Both the position numbers and the translations under genes were made by a program. Shown in pieces: positions 51,442 through 59,971 of a DNA stretch of 64,000 bases. The first letter of the stretch is position 1. The number at the start of each line of letters is the position of its first letter. Below the pieces are notes generated by a model. That model saw only the letters and a list, made by a program, of their open reading frames with translations. It was not told the origin of the DNA and did not search any database. Origin of the DNA: W0P28-013 sp051870755 (GTDB lineage Bacteria > Bacteroidota > Bacteroidia > Bacteroidales > Paludibacteraceae); the NCBI GenBank assembly GCA_051870755.1, contig JBJECE010000021.1, forward strand, positions 62,001 to 126,000. The letters are read 5' to 3'.

Positions 51442-52320
51442 ATGCGCCAGAAAATTTTGTTTATCGTCAATCCCAAGTCGGGAACCATGCACAAAACCAA
51501 TTGGATAGCCATGGCCACACGCATGTTGGCACAAGAGTTCGATTTGGAATTCAAATACACCACTCACCGCGGGCATGCGTGCGAACTTGCGCAACAAGCA
51601 GTAAAAGAGCAGATTCCGATTGTTGCCGCCGTTGGTGGCGATGGCACCGTGAACGAGATAGCAAGTTCGCTCGCCGGCACCGACACCGCTCTGGCCATAC
51701 TGCCGCTCGGCTCGGGCAACGGACTCGCACGCGATTTGGGCATCTCTACCCTACTGCCTTTCAATGCGTTGGAGTGCATCAAAAAACAAAAAACACGGAC
51801 CATCGACTACGGGCGTGCCAACGGTGTGCCATTTTTCTGCACATGCGGTGCCGGCTTCGATGCGCTGGTCAGTTACAAAATAACGCAATGTTCCAAACGC
51901 GGGCTGTGGATGTATGTATCGCTGTGCATGCGCGAATTTTTTCGCTACAAACCGCTGAAATGCACGCTCGAATACAACGGGCACACCGAAACGCGCGACG
52001 TGTTTGTAGTCAACTGCGCCAACATACGCCAATTTGGGTTCAACGCGTACATTGCACCCAAAGCCGACTTTTGCGACGGTCTGCTCAACGTTACCATCAT
52101 TCGACCATTTGGCGTATGGACAGCCCTGCGCCTGCTGGTCGGATTGTTCACCAAGCACATCGACCACTTCAAAAAATACATCGAAACATTTGAGTGCGAG
52201 CGCATTACGATTACATTACCGCCCAACGCACCATTCCATTGCGATGGCGACTATTTGGCCATGTCGAACACCATCGAAGTGGAAGCCGTACGCCATGCAC
52301 TGAAGGTACTTGTACCCTAA
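51442..52320 (+). CDS. Diacylglycerol kinase-family lipid kinase (YegS/DgkB type)
   Basis: 292 aa. The DAGK catalytic domain begins ILFIVNPKSGTMHKTN, then VAAVGGDGTVNEIASSLAG near residue 65 (nucleotide-binding GGDGT) and LAILPLGSGNGLARDLGIS near residue 90. The C-terminal beta-sandwich includes FHCDGDYL. Members phosphorylate diacylglycerol or related lipids at the membrane; the exact substrate is not shown by the sequence. It follows prfB by 18 bp. Confidence 0.92.
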   Translation: MRQKILFIVNPKSGTMHKTNWIAMATRMLAQEFDLEFKYTTHRGHACELAQQAVKEQIPIVAAVGGDGTVNEIASSLAGTDTALAILPLGSGNGLARDLGISTLLPFNALECIKKQKTRTIDYGRANGVPFFCTCGAGFDALVSYKITQCSKRGLWMYVSLCMREFFRYKPLKCTLEYNGHTETRDVFVVNCANIRQFGFNAYIAPKADFCDGLLNVTIIRPFGVWTALRLLVGLFTKHIDHFKKYIETFECERITITLPPNAPFHCDGDYLAMSNTIEVEAVRHALKVLVP

Positions 52321-52375
52321 AACGCCCCCAAAAAACAGACTTTTAGTCGATAAAAACTGCTGTTTCGTCGATGTT

Positions 52376-52407
52376 TTTGATTTATCGCAAAAAAAATCGT
52401 ATCTTTG
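52376..52407 (+). promoter_or_regulatory. Promoter of the VTC-DUF4956-DUF2490 operon
   Basis: TTTG at 52376-52379, 20-bp spacer, TATCTTTG at 52400-52407; 28 bp before the first start codon. Confidence 0.65.
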
Positions 52408-52435
52408 CCGCAATTAACCTTAAATACCAACCGAC

Positions 52436-52864
52436 ATGCGACACAGACTTCTGATGGCAACCCTATTATTGGCAGTTGCGAGTATGGCATTCGGCCAATC
52501 GATGGTCAGCCCCGAAACGTTGGCCAAACGTGCGAAACGCAAAAATCTCACCGTCAAAGAGTGGAACACCGATGCCAAATCGAAAACTCGCTGGCTCGAC
52601 CACCTTACCGTGTACGATGAGCAAGGGCGCAAAATCGAAGAAATAGAGTACGCAACCTACGGCCAAAAGGAACGCGTTACGTTCGAATACGACGACGTTA
52701 CGGGCAAAATCGTCAAAGAAGTGGTGTACGACGACCACAACAAGCCGGTACGCATCCGCAAATACGAATACAACGCCAACGGCACCAAAAAGAAACAATA
52801 CAACTACTACCCCAATGGTAAATTGGCTTCCGTCAAAGTATTCGAATATCTGTTTGACGAGTAA
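52436..52864 (+). CDS. Exported repeat protein (RHS/MORN-like strands)
   Basis: 142 aa with signal peptide MRHRLLMATLLLAVASMAFG. The mature part has YDEQGRKIEEIEYATYGQKE, YDDVTGKIVKEVVYDDHNKP and YNANGTKKKQYNYYPNGKLA, three to four units of a Y-(D/N)-x-x-G-(K/R)-x pattern, as in antitoxin-like YwqK or RHS-type beta repeats. Function unknown. It leads the operon and is 3 bp before the VTC-domain gene, so it is likely to work with it. Confidence 0.82.
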   Translation: MRHRLLMATLLLAVASMAFGQSMVSPETLAKRAKRKNLTVKEWNTDAKSKTRWLDHLTVYDEQGRKIEEIEYATYGQKERVTFEYDDVTGKIVKEVVYDDHNKPVRIRKYEYNANGTKKKQYNYYPNGKLASVKVFEYLFDE

Positions 52865-52867
52865 GCC

Positions 52868-53659
52868 ATGCCGGTTAGCAGCACCGAAATACAAGCCGCA
52901 TTGCAACAAATGCGCACCATCACCTTATCGGAAATGAAATCCATAAAGTTGATGAACCGTATCGACACCAAATACATAGCCGACAGCCGACAATTATTGC
53001 AAATTTTGGCGGCAGCGCAGCACGATTATCGCGTACAAAACATTGGTTCAGAGTTGATTAGCCGATACGACACCATCTACTTCGACACGGCAGACGTAGC
53101 CATGTACCAACGGCACCACGACCGCCGCTTGCAACGCCAAAAAATTCGCACGCGCAAATATGTAACATCCGACATCGCTTTCGTCGAAATCAAAAACAAA
53201 ACCAACAAAGGGCGTACCAAAAAAGTGCGCACCGCCATCGGCGATGCTGCTTGGCACGACTTCCGCACCGATGCCGATGCCGCCCGATTTGTGGCCATGC
53301 GCACGCCATACGATGTGGCAGCCCTGATGCCGCAGGTGCGTACACGTTTCGACCGCATCACACTCGTCAACGATGACAAAACCGAACGGCTGACCATCGA
53401 CATGAATCTGACATTCAGCAACTACACCACGTTCCACGAAACATCGCTTAACACACTGATAATCATCGAACTGAAGCAAGACGGGCAAGCCGATTCGCCC
53501 ATGAAACGCATCCTGCGCGATTTGCGCATTTTTCCGGCCAAAATCAGCAAATACTGCATCGGCACGGCTCTCACCAACCCAAACGTCAAATCAAATCGGT
53601 TCAAACCGAAAATTCGCAAAATAAAGAAAATAACGCAGAGCAAACTAACGCCGCAATAA
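52868..53659 (+). CDS. VTC-domain (polyphosphate polymerase-like) protein
   Basis: 263 aa. The VTC tunnel-domain signatures are present: MKSIKLMNRIDTKYIADSRQ, ISRYDTIYFDT, a basic LQRQKIRTRKYV strand, AFVEIKNKTNKGRTKKVR, RITLVNDDKTERLTIDMNL and LIIIELKQD. In the yeast VTC complex this domain makes polyphosphate from ATP. Bacterial homologues next to DUF4956 genes are common but little studied. Soluble, predicted cytoplasmic. It is 22 bp before the DUF4956 gene. Confidence 0.9.
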   Translation: MPVSSTEIQAALQQMRTITLSEMKSIKLMNRIDTKYIADSRQLLQILAAAQHDYRVQNIGSELISRYDTIYFDTADVAMYQRHHDRRLQRQKIRTRKYVTSDIAFVEIKNKTNKGRTKKVRTAIGDAAWHDFRTDADAARFVAMRTPYDVAALMPQVRTRFDRITLVNDDKTERLTIDMNLTFSNYTTFHETSLNTLIIIELKQDGQADSPMKRILRDLRIFPAKISKYCIGTALTNPNVKSNRFKPKIRKIKKITQSKLTPQ

Positions 53660-53681
53660 ACACAACTAAATAACTATCAAT

Positions 53682-54413
53682 ATGTTACAGACAGAACAAT
53701 ATCCGGAATTCGATCCGAGCATTGCGCAAGAATTCGGATACAGCGACACAAGCAACACACTCGATTTTTTGGGTGTACCGTTATTCGAGGCCGACAGCCT
53801 TTTCAATCTGCTGATTCGCTTCACATTCAACCTGCTGATTTGTTGGGTGATAGTACACTTTTTCTACTACAAAAAGAGCCGTCGGCGCGACTACTACACC
53901 ACGTTCATTCTATTCAGTGTCAGTATGTTTCTGCTCATTTTTCTGATGGAAAACGTCAAACTGCAAATCGGTTTCACGCTCGGTCTGTTTGCCATTTTCG
54001 GCATGATACGCTACCGCACCGAAACCGTCCCCATTCGCGAAATGACCTATCTGTTCGTCATCATCGCCATTTCGGTCATCAACGGCTTGGCCATGACGGT
54101 GAGTTATGCCGAATTGGTGGTAACCAATCTGCTCATCATCGCACTGACCGGCATTTGCGAACACATACGGCTGAAACACACGGCATCGAAACTCGTTCTG
54201 TACGACAAAATCGAGAACATCGTGCCAGAGCGGCGCGCCGAACTCATAGCCGACCTCGAGCAACGCATCGGTCACAAAGTTGAAAAAGTCGAAGTGGGAC
54301 ACGTCGATTTTCTGCGCGATGCCGCTTTCCTGCGCGTCTATTACGTCTGCGACAAAAACACCGCCACCGGCGATGTCGAAAACATCACAAAACTAAAACC
54401 CGACATGAGTTGA
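53682..54413 (+). CDS. DUF4956 membrane protein
   Basis: 243 aa with four hydrophobic segments between residues about 40 and 165 (LLIRFTFNLLICWVIVHFFY, TTFILFSVSMFLLIFLMENV, TLGLFAIFGMIRYRTETVPI, LFVIIAISVINGLAMTVSYA) and a soluble C-terminal domain. FAIFGMIRYRTETVPIREMT is the family hallmark. It is the usual partner of VTC-domain genes and may form the membrane part of a polyphosphate-synthesising or translocating unit; that role is inferred from context. Its stop overlaps a TTG that is not the next gene's start. Confidence 0.9.
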   Translation: MLQTEQYPEFDPSIAQEFGYSDTSNTLDFLGVPLFEADSLFNLLIRFTFNLLICWVIVHFFYYKKSRRRDYYTTFILFSVSMFLLIFLMENVKLQIGFTLGLFAIFGMIRYRTETVPIREMTYLFVIIAISVINGLAMTVSYAELVVTNLLIIALTGICEHIRLKHTASKLVLYDKIENIVPERRAELIADLEQRIGHKVEKVEVGHVDFLRDAAFLRVYYVCDKNTATGDVENITKLKPDMS

Positions 54414-54433
54414 ACACTAACACACAAAATGCC

Positions 54434-55225
54434 ATGAAAACCTCGTTCAAACACATCGTTTTGCTATGCGCACTCGTGGTGCCGACACCATTTGTAGCGC
54501 AAGAGCGTGTAGAAACCACCGACGCACTGAAACAAGATTTTGCGCCCCGCATCGGATTCGACATCGGCGGCACACTCTATCGCAATCTATCGCTGAAATG
54601 GTCAGAAGAGGCGCGATTCAAAACGTATTCGACCACTTTTGACAGGCTCTACTCCACGTTGGCGCTCACCTACAAAGTCAATCCGTACTTCAAAACAGCC
54701 ATCGGCTACTCTTTCCATCTGATTTACCACGACGGCAAAAAAAGCACCAACTACGAGAAATATTGGCTTATACGCCATCGCGTATATCTCGATTTGACAG
54801 GCAGTTACCACTACAATCAGTGGCAATTTTCGCTGCGCGAGCGACCCATGATGACCTACCGCATGGACACGCCCGACCCGAACGAAAAAGCAAACCCAAA
54901 TTGGCAGTTGCGCTCCAAATTCACCGCCGAATACACCTGCATGAGCAAACCGCTGAAACCGTACATATCCGTCGAATTGTCGAACACGCTGAATGCGCCG
55001 AAATTTGCCGGCAACTACATCGACGCGCTACGTGGCGCCATCGGTCTGAAATGGCGCATCGACCGACACAATGCGTTCACCTTCTACTATCGTGCCGACT
55101 GCAATTGGACGCGCGACATTGATGTGAAATATGCCGCCAACGACATCGACATCGTGCGCATCAAACTGACACACAAAACGTCGCTGACACACATTTTGAG
55201 CGTTACCTATTGTTTCGATTGGTAA
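54434..55225 (+). CDS. DUF2490-like outer-membrane protein
   Basis: 263 aa from the ATG at 54434, with a signal peptide (MKTSFKHIVLLCALVVPTPF). Amphipathic beta strands throughout and a terminal aromatic strand (HILSVTYCFDW) indicate a small beta-barrel. SLKWSEEARFKTYSTTFDRL and HRVYLDLTGSYHYNQWQFSL fit DUF2490. It closes the operon with the VTC and DUF4956 genes, 20 bp after the latter. Function is unknown. Confidence 0.82.
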   Translation: MKTSFKHIVLLCALVVPTPFVAQERVETTDALKQDFAPRIGFDIGGTLYRNLSLKWSEEARFKTYSTTFDRLYSTLALTYKVNPYFKTAIGYSFHLIYHDGKKSTNYEKYWLIRHRVYLDLTGSYHYNQWQFSLRERPMMTYRMDTPDPNEKANPNWQLRSKFTAEYTCMSKPLKPYISVELSNTLNAPKFAGNYIDALRGAIGLKWRIDRHNAFTFYYRADCNWTRDIDVKYAANDIDIVRIKLTHKTSLTHILSVTYCFDW

Positions 55226-55235
55226 ATATAAAAAA

Positions 55236-55267
55236 ACGGGCTCTACAAACGAGAGTCCGTCTTTGTT
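55236..55267. terminator. Hairpin between convergent genes
   Basis: ACGGGCTCT ... AGAGTCCGT stem with A-rich and T-rich flanks; it may end both the DUF2490 gene and the lipid-synthesis cluster. Confidence 0.55.
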
Positions 55268-55291
55268 TTCGACAAGCCTTTCGATTGATAA

Positions 55292-55723
55292 TCAATCGTT
55301 TTTGATGAAAATTTTCATCTGTCCGGCAGCCACCACCATATCGGCCACTTTGGTTTCGGCCGCCAGCAGTGTGATGCCGGCCGCTTCGCCCAAAATAGTC
55401 AGATGCGTGTGCAGCGTGTCGCCCACTGCCGGCAGGCACTCGATACGCATTTTTTTGATTTCGCCGATGTAGCCGAGTTTTGGCGGCAAACCTTGCTTGT
55501 AGGTCGAAAATCCGGCGAAAGCCGCCGCCGACTGAGCAATATGCTCAATCAGTCCCGGCTCGCGCAGATGTCCGTCGGCACAAAACATGTTATCCGGCGC
55601 CACCGTCAAAGCCGTATCGGCCTCGGTGTCGGTAGCATCAACCAGCGTATCGACCATGACGATAGGCGCTCGCTGCGGAATCAGCCGAAACACCTCGTCG
55701 CCTGTGAGAAGCGGCTTGTTCAT
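55292..55723 (-). CDS. Hot-dog-fold 3-hydroxyacyl-ACP dehydratase-like protein
   Basis: 143 aa. FabZ/ApeP-like hot-dog fold: LLTGDEVFRLIPQRAPIVMV and the catalytic-region MFCADGHLREPGLIEHIAQS with the central helix. It dehydrates 3-hydroxyacyl-ACP in fatty-acid-like polyene synthesis. It follows an ACP gene with a 1-bp stop/start overlap (TAATG) and is the last gene of the minus-strand cluster with two ACPs, a ketosynthase, an acyltransferase and a TetR regulator. Confidence 0.85.
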   Translation of the reverse strand: MNKPLLTGDEVFRLIPQRAPIVMVDTLVDATDTEADTALTVAPDNMFCADGHLREPGLIEHIAQSAAAFAGFSTYKQGLPPKLGYIGEIKKMRIECLPAVGDTLHTHLTILGEAAGITLLAAETKVADMVVAAGQMKIFIKND

Positions 55724-55965
55724 TAGGCCATGCGTTCGGCGATGAAATCGTACAGCGCACCGAATGTCTTCACTTGCGGCATTTCGGACGGTTTGATTTT
55801 CACGCCAAATTCGTTTTCGATGAGAGCCACCATATCCACCAAACTCAAGCTATCGAGTTCGAGAGTTTGTTTGATGTCTGCATCGGGCGTAATTTCAGAA
55901 ACTTCTTTCTCAAATTCTTCAGCCAAAACTTCATTTACTTTGGCAATCAATTCTTCTCTTTCCAT
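55723..55965 (-). CDS. Acyl carrier protein (DSL motif intact)
   Basis: 80 aa, four-helix ACP. Ser39 in LELDSLSLVDMV is the phosphopantetheine attachment site, with the canonical Asp38. Acidic overall. Its stop overlaps the dehydratase start by 1 bp, and the second ACP lies 30 bp upstream. It is distinct from a housekeeping AcpP in its position within a secondary lipid cluster. Confidence 0.93.
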   Translation of the reverse strand: MEREELIAKVNEVLAEEFEKEVSEITPDADIKQTLELDSLSLVDMVALIENEFGVKIKPSEMPQVKTFGALYDFIAERMA

Positions 55966-55995
55966 TGTATTGTACGTTTTTTAATTGTTGATAAT

Positions 55996-56241
55996 TTATT
56001 GTTTGATGTGTTGAAAAACATAATCGTAAAGGGCTTCGAACGTTTGAATGTCAGACAATTCTGTAGCCGGAATTTTCACACCGAATTTGAATTCGATAAT
56101 GGCAATCATATCCACCACATCCAAACTATTGAGCAACAACGTCTCTTTGATGTTTGCTTCGGGTGTTATGTTTACGACATCAACCTCAAATTCCTGCGCC
56201 AAAATTTCGTTTAGTTGTGAAATCAATTCTACTCTATCCAT
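55996..56241 (-). CDS. Acyl carrier protein with NSL instead of DSL
   Basis: 81 aa, ACP fold. The attachment site reads LLLNSLDVVDMI: Ser39 is kept but the preceding Asp is Asn38. The Asp helps position phosphopantetheinyl transferase and partner enzymes, so this carrier may have altered specificity. It lies between the ketosynthase (29 bp upstream) and the first ACP, a paired-ACP arrangement typical of aryl polyene, flexirubin and related clusters. Confidence 0.9.
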   Translation of the reverse strand: MDRVELISQLNEILAQEFEVDVVNITPEANIKETLLLNSLDVVDMIAIIEFKFGVKIPATELSDIQTFEALYDYVFQHIKQ

Positions 56242-56270
56242 ATAGCTCTTTTCTGATTAGTTGTTGTGGT

Positions 56271-57488
56271 TTACATGTTGCGCACAATAAGTGTCGCATT
56301 GGTGCCGCCAAATCCGAACGAGTTCGACAAGAATGTATCGAAATGTTTTTCGATGCGTTTGTCGGGAATCAGCAGTTTTGCGCTGTCTTCGTCGGGATTT
56401 TCGAAATTGAGGTTTGCAGCAATGAAATCATTTTTCATCATCAGCATCGAGTAAATCAGTTCACTCGATCCGGCCATCCACATTTCGTGTCCGGTTTGCG
56501 ATTTGGTCGATGTAACTTCCACCGTACGTTCGCCGAAAATGTTGTAGATGGCTTTTGCTTCCTGCGCGTCGCCCACATGTGTCGAGGTGGCGTGTGCATT
56601 GATATAGCCGATTTCGCGAATGTCGATGCCGGCGCGTTTGATGGCCATTTGCAGCGAGCGGCTCGGGCCTTCGACGTTCGGCGACGATATGTGGTCGCCA
56701 TTCGACGAGAATCCGTAGCTCAACACTTCGGCCAAAATCGGCGCACCGCGTTTCACGGCGTGTTCATACTCTTCGATGATGACGGTTGCTGCGCCACCGC
56801 CGGGCACAAGTCCGTCGCGGTCGCGGTCGAACGGGCGACTTGCTTTGGTCGGTTCGCTCTCGCGCACCGAGAAAGCCGAAATACCATCGAACGAGCCGAT
56901 GGAGAAAGGATTAACCTCTTGTGCGCCGCCGCAGACCACCATATCCTGCAAACCGTTTTGGATGAGCAATGCGCCCAAGCCCACTGCGTGCGAACCGCTG
57001 GCACACGCGCCCGACACCGTCAGGTTGATGCCTTTCAGGCGGAAAATGCAGCCGAGGTTCATAGTTACGGTGGAGTTCATCGATTGGAATATCGCTCCCG
57101 AACCGCACAAAGTCGTATCTTTTTTCTCGCGAATCATATCGACGGCGCGTACCGTTGGGTCGGCCGAACTATCGTTGCCATAGAGCAAACCTACTTCGTG
57201 TGCATCAAGATAGTCTTGGTCGATGCCGGCGTTGCGCAACGCCTCCACCGTAGCACAATAAGCATATTTCGCCTGTTCGGGCATAAAAGCACGTTGCGAA
57301 CGGCTCAACTCCTTTTTCAAGTCGGGGACTTCCAATTTGGCCGTCAGTGCCGAGCGGAATCCCATCTCTTTGCGGGTCGGGTCGAAAATAATGCCCGATT
57401 TACCGTTGTAGAGCGCATCGCGCACATCGTCAAGGTTTTGACCCAAGCACGAATAGATGCCCATACCGGTAATTACTACTCTTTTCAT
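56271..57488 (-). CDS. Beta-ketoacyl-ACP synthase (KAS I/II family)
   Basis: 405 aa, full length. Catalytic triad visible: Cys162 in TVSGACASGSHAVG, His299 in INAHATSTHVGD and His334 in KSQTGHEMWMAGSSE. The C-terminal GFGGTN loop appears as NSFGFGGTNATLIV. The usual GHxxGAAG loop is replaced by GHEMWMAG. It elongates an acyl chain on ACP. Its position beside two ACPs, a dehydratase and an acyltransferase argues for a secondary lipid or polyene pathway rather than primary fatty-acid synthesis. Confidence 0.93.
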   Translation of the reverse strand: MKRVVITGMGIYSCLGQNLDDVRDALYNGKSGIIFDPTRKEMGFRSALTAKLEVPDLKKELSRSQRAFMPEQAKYAYCATVEALRNAGIDQDYLDAHEVGLLYGNDSSADPTVRAVDMIREKKDTTLCGSGAIFQSMNSTVTMNLGCIFRLKGINLTVSGACASGSHAVGLGALLIQNGLQDMVVCGGAQEVNPFSIGSFDGISAFSVRESEPTKASRPFDRDRDGLVPGGGAATVIIEEYEHAVKRGAPILAEVLSYGFSSNGDHISSPNVEGPSRSLQMAIKRAGIDIREIGYINAHATSTHVGDAQEAKAIYNIFGERTVEVTSTKSQTGHEMWMAGSSELIYSMLMMKNDFIAANLNFENPDEDSAKLLIPDKRIEKHFDTFLSNSFGFGGTNATLIVRNM

Positions 57489-57528
57489 AATTAAAAATCG
57501 TTATATATTACAAAAATAAATCAAAAAA

Positions 57529-57939
57529 TTATTTACTAATATCTGTCAGTTGGAAATCGCTGTCGAACTCCAACTCCACGTCGCCCGACAATTCCACCTC
57601 GTAGCCGCCGGTGCGACGACTCCACTCTATTTTTTTGATTTTGTGGTCGGGGAAAGCCTTGCGGATGCGTGTCAGCATGGCTTCGGGAACAGCCGTATCG
57701 GGTATATAGCCCTCGTCTTCGGCGTCCATCTCTATCCAACGACCATTGGCCGTAAACTCCAATTTGGTAAAATCATCAAGTACGACATCGTAGCCAACTT
57801 TCGAATTGACCATCAGCACCGAGCGTTCGGGGAACGCTGTTTCGATGAACCGTACAGCTTGTTCGGGCAGCGTTTTGGCAGCAGCCACAAACGAAACAGC
57901 CACAAACGAAACGATTAAAGTAAGTTTTTTCAAGTCCAT
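57529..57939 (-). CDS. PepSY-like (DUF2874-type) exported protein
   Basis: 136 aa with a signal peptide (MDLKKLTLIVSFVAVSFVAA). Two PepSY-like units: LPEQAVRFIETAFPERSVLM and AMLTRIRKAFPDHKIKKIEW, each followed by beta strands; acidic (VELSGDVELEFDSDF). Periplasmic proteins of this kind are common in Bacteroidales and may bind small ligands or inhibit peptidases. The signal peptide contains a perfect in-frame 15-bp tandem repeat (57884-57913) giving VSFVA twice. It sits inside the lipid cluster. Confidence 0.83.
   Translation of the reverse strand: MDLKKLTLIVSFVAVSFVAAAKTLPEQAVRFIETAFPERSVLMVNSKVGYDVVLDDFTKLEFTANGRWIEMDAEDEGYIPDTAVPEAMLTRIRKAFPDHKIKKIEWSRRTGGYEVELSGDVELEFDSDFQLTDISK
57884..57913. 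repeat. 15-bp tandem repeat in the signal-peptide region
   Basis: GCCACAAACGAAAC(A/G) twice in a row; in frame, so copy-number change would only lengthen or shorten the hydrophobic core. Confidence 0.7.
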
Positions 57940-57953
57940 TGTTGTTGATTTTA

Positions 57954-59315
57954 TTAGTGTAAAACTTTATTCAAATTAGCATACATGCGGTTGCGCAGGC
58001 TTTTGAGGGCTGTGAACTTGGCAGAACTTGCGTGTGTCAGGAAACGCCAATCGCGCACTGTGCGGCGCATCCATTTGTAGTCGTACCACGCAAACAGGGC
58101 GATGGCAGGGAACAACAACGCCCACACTACCGACTGCCACCAGTAACCGAAGCAGCAACCGGCCACCAAAATTGTAACCAACAAGAATAGCGGCACGAAT
58201 ACCAACACGTTCAGAATGAGCAGCAACGAATTAGTAAACATTTTGTCCGTTTTCAGGAATAATTTGGGCAGGTTGTAGCACAATATGTTCGGCCACAAAG
58301 CCACCAACCACAAAGGCAGCAAGACTATTTGTGCCAACGATTTTGCGCATGTGGCAATCACCGATGGCGCGTTGTCGAAACGGTCGTTATCCAAACGTTG
58401 TTGGTCGAGCCCTTGCTGCAAGGAGCGCGCATCGTCGAATATCTGTTGTACAAATTCCGGCTGTTCGGCTTTGGCACGTTCGATAGCCGCAAACAAATCG
58501 CGGTCGCTCTCGAGTTTATCGGGCAGATAATTTGGATTGCGGCCGTGGTTCGAGGCGTAGGTTACGCCGTAGGTATTGCGTATGGTATCGATAGCATCGT
58601 AGTTATCCAAATCGGTGATATTGAGCATCATACCTTCGATTTGTGCGCGCACCAATTTATTGACTTCGCGCTGTGCCGTACGCGGTTTGGTTTGGTAGAG
58701 TTCGTAATACGGTTTCAGTGAAATGGGCGTGCCAAACTTCACCATAAAATCTTCTTGCAATCCGAAATAACTCGAATAGTGGTTGCAACACGGCAGAATC
58801 AGTATATCGGTCTTGAAGTCGTTCATTTCGGCAGTTTGGAAAGCCATGCGCGTGTATCCGAACGAAAATTCGCCCAACCAGCGTTTGTCTTGATGCGTGC
58901 CTTCGGGATACATGATGAGACGTTGCCCTTTGAGCAATTCGCCGCCCGATATACGAATGGTTTCTTCGTTTTTGCCGAGCGATTCGGCGCCTTCGGTGTG
59001 CAGTCGGAATGCGGGCAGCATACCAATCCATTTGAAGAATGCGGCCAATTTTTTGTTCCAGGCGAACACATCGCCGCGTGCAATGACGTACGGATGTGTG
59101 TCAATCTCCAAACTGAGCAGCAAGGCCAATGGGTCGTTGGCGCAATTCTGATGATTCGAAACGATGAGCACCGGCGTGCCGATGGGCGGCACTGCCCCTT
59201 TGTTCACCGCATACATGTGTCTGTACAACAAGCGGTTGTGCAAAAAACGCACATACCGTTTGAATAAGCGGTAGCCAATACTTGGACGTAACTCTTTGTT
59301 ATTATTGTTCGACAT
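57954..59315 (-). CDS. PlsC-family acyltransferase with C-terminal membrane region
   Basis: 453 aa. The acyltransferase block VLIVSNHQNCANDPLALLL holds His55 and Asp61 (HX5D rather than the classical HX4D, as in a Bacteroidota subfamily), and a later block reads MYPEGTHQDKRW. The C-terminal 150 residues contain several hydrophobic segments (LLLILNVLVFVPLFLLVTIL). It probably transfers an acyl group to a glycerol-phosphate or other lipid acceptor at the inner membrane. It is in the minus-strand cluster, 12 bp after the TetR gene, so it may attach the product of the adjacent ketosynthase system. Confidence 0.87.
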   Translation of the reverse strand: MSNNNNKELRPSIGYRLFKRYVRFLHNRLLYRHMYAVNKGAVPPIGTPVLIVSNHQNCANDPLALLLSLEIDTHPYVIARGDVFAWNKKLAAFFKWIGMLPAFRLHTEGAESLGKNEETIRISGGELLKGQRLIMYPEGTHQDKRWLGEFSFGYTRMAFQTAEMNDFKTDILILPCCNHYSSYFGLQEDFMVKFGTPISLKPYYELYQTKPRTAQREVNKLVRAQIEGMMLNITDLDNYDAIDTIRNTYGVTYASNHGRNPNYLPDKLESDRDLFAAIERAKAEQPEFVQQIFDDARSLQQGLDQQRLDNDRFDNAPSVIATCAKSLAQIVLLPLWLVALWPNILCYNLPKLFLKTDKMFTNSLLLILNVLVFVPLFLLVTILVAGCCFGYWWQSVVWALLFPAIALFAWYDYKWMRRTVRDWRFLTHASSAKFTALKSLRNRMYANLNKVLH

Positions 59316-59327
59316 GACGTTTTTTGG

Positions 59328-59918
59328 TTAAACTTTAATTAAATCGTACAAATATTTATAAGATGTTTCGACAAATCGGGCATCGTCCACAAAGTTGGTA
59401 TTCAGCCCCGATTCGTAAGAATCTTTGATATTGACAAAAAACGATGCCACCACCTCAATGTTGATGTCGGCGCGCACTTCGCCATGCACGATGCTGTTGC
59501 GTATGGCTTTGGCCCACAAGTCGATGGCGCGCTGGCGCAATGCTTCGATTTTTTCGCGATAACCGGTATATTTCATCAAGGCTACAAGTAGCAGCGACGA
59601 ATAGTTTGACAGAACAACTTGCGGATTTTCAATCGTATGCAGATGTGCACATTTGGCGTGCAACATATCCATCCGCGACTCCACCATCCGGCTCAACAAT
59701 ACCGTATCGGGCATATCGAGCGTTTGCTCCATGGCTTCGACAAAATACTTATCGATGACGGCACAAAACAACGCGCTCTTGTCCTTGAAATAGTAATACA
59801 GCGTAGCGCGACCAATGCCCAACTGCTCTTGCAAAACAGAGATGGACACGCCCGAATAACCACGCAAAAGATATTGCTCGAACGCTTTGGAAACTATATA
59901 GTCGCGATTGATTTTCAT
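59328..59918 (-). CDS. TetR/AcrR-family transcriptional regulator
   Basis: 196 aa. N-terminal helix-turn-helix (about 10-55): AFEQYLLRGYSGVSISVLQE followed by QLGIGRATLYYYFKDKSALF. The remaining helices form a ligand-binding domain without recognisable specificity. It is the first gene of the cluster, so it probably autoregulates it. A TATCTTTG box lies at 59979-59972, and a TCGAA-N6-TTCGA palindrome at 59990-60005 overlaps the promoter. Confidence 0.92.
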   Translation of the reverse strand: MKINRDYIVSKAFEQYLLRGYSGVSISVLQEQLGIGRATLYYYFKDKSALFCAVIDKYFVEAMEQTLDMPDTVLLSRMVESRMDMLHAKCAHLHTIENPQVVLSNYSSLLLVALMKYTGYREKIEALRQRAIDLWAKAIRNSIVHGEVRADINIEVVASFFVNIKDSYESGLNTNFVDDARFVETSYKYLYDLIKV

Positions 59919-59971
59919 CAGTTACACATGCAACGACATTGATATGCGTTTTTACATCGAATTTCGGTCTG

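Noticed and set aside
56154..57494. 446-aa plus-strand frame opposite the ketosynthase
   Set aside because: Shadow of the ketosynthase, whose catalytic residues are all present on the minus strand.
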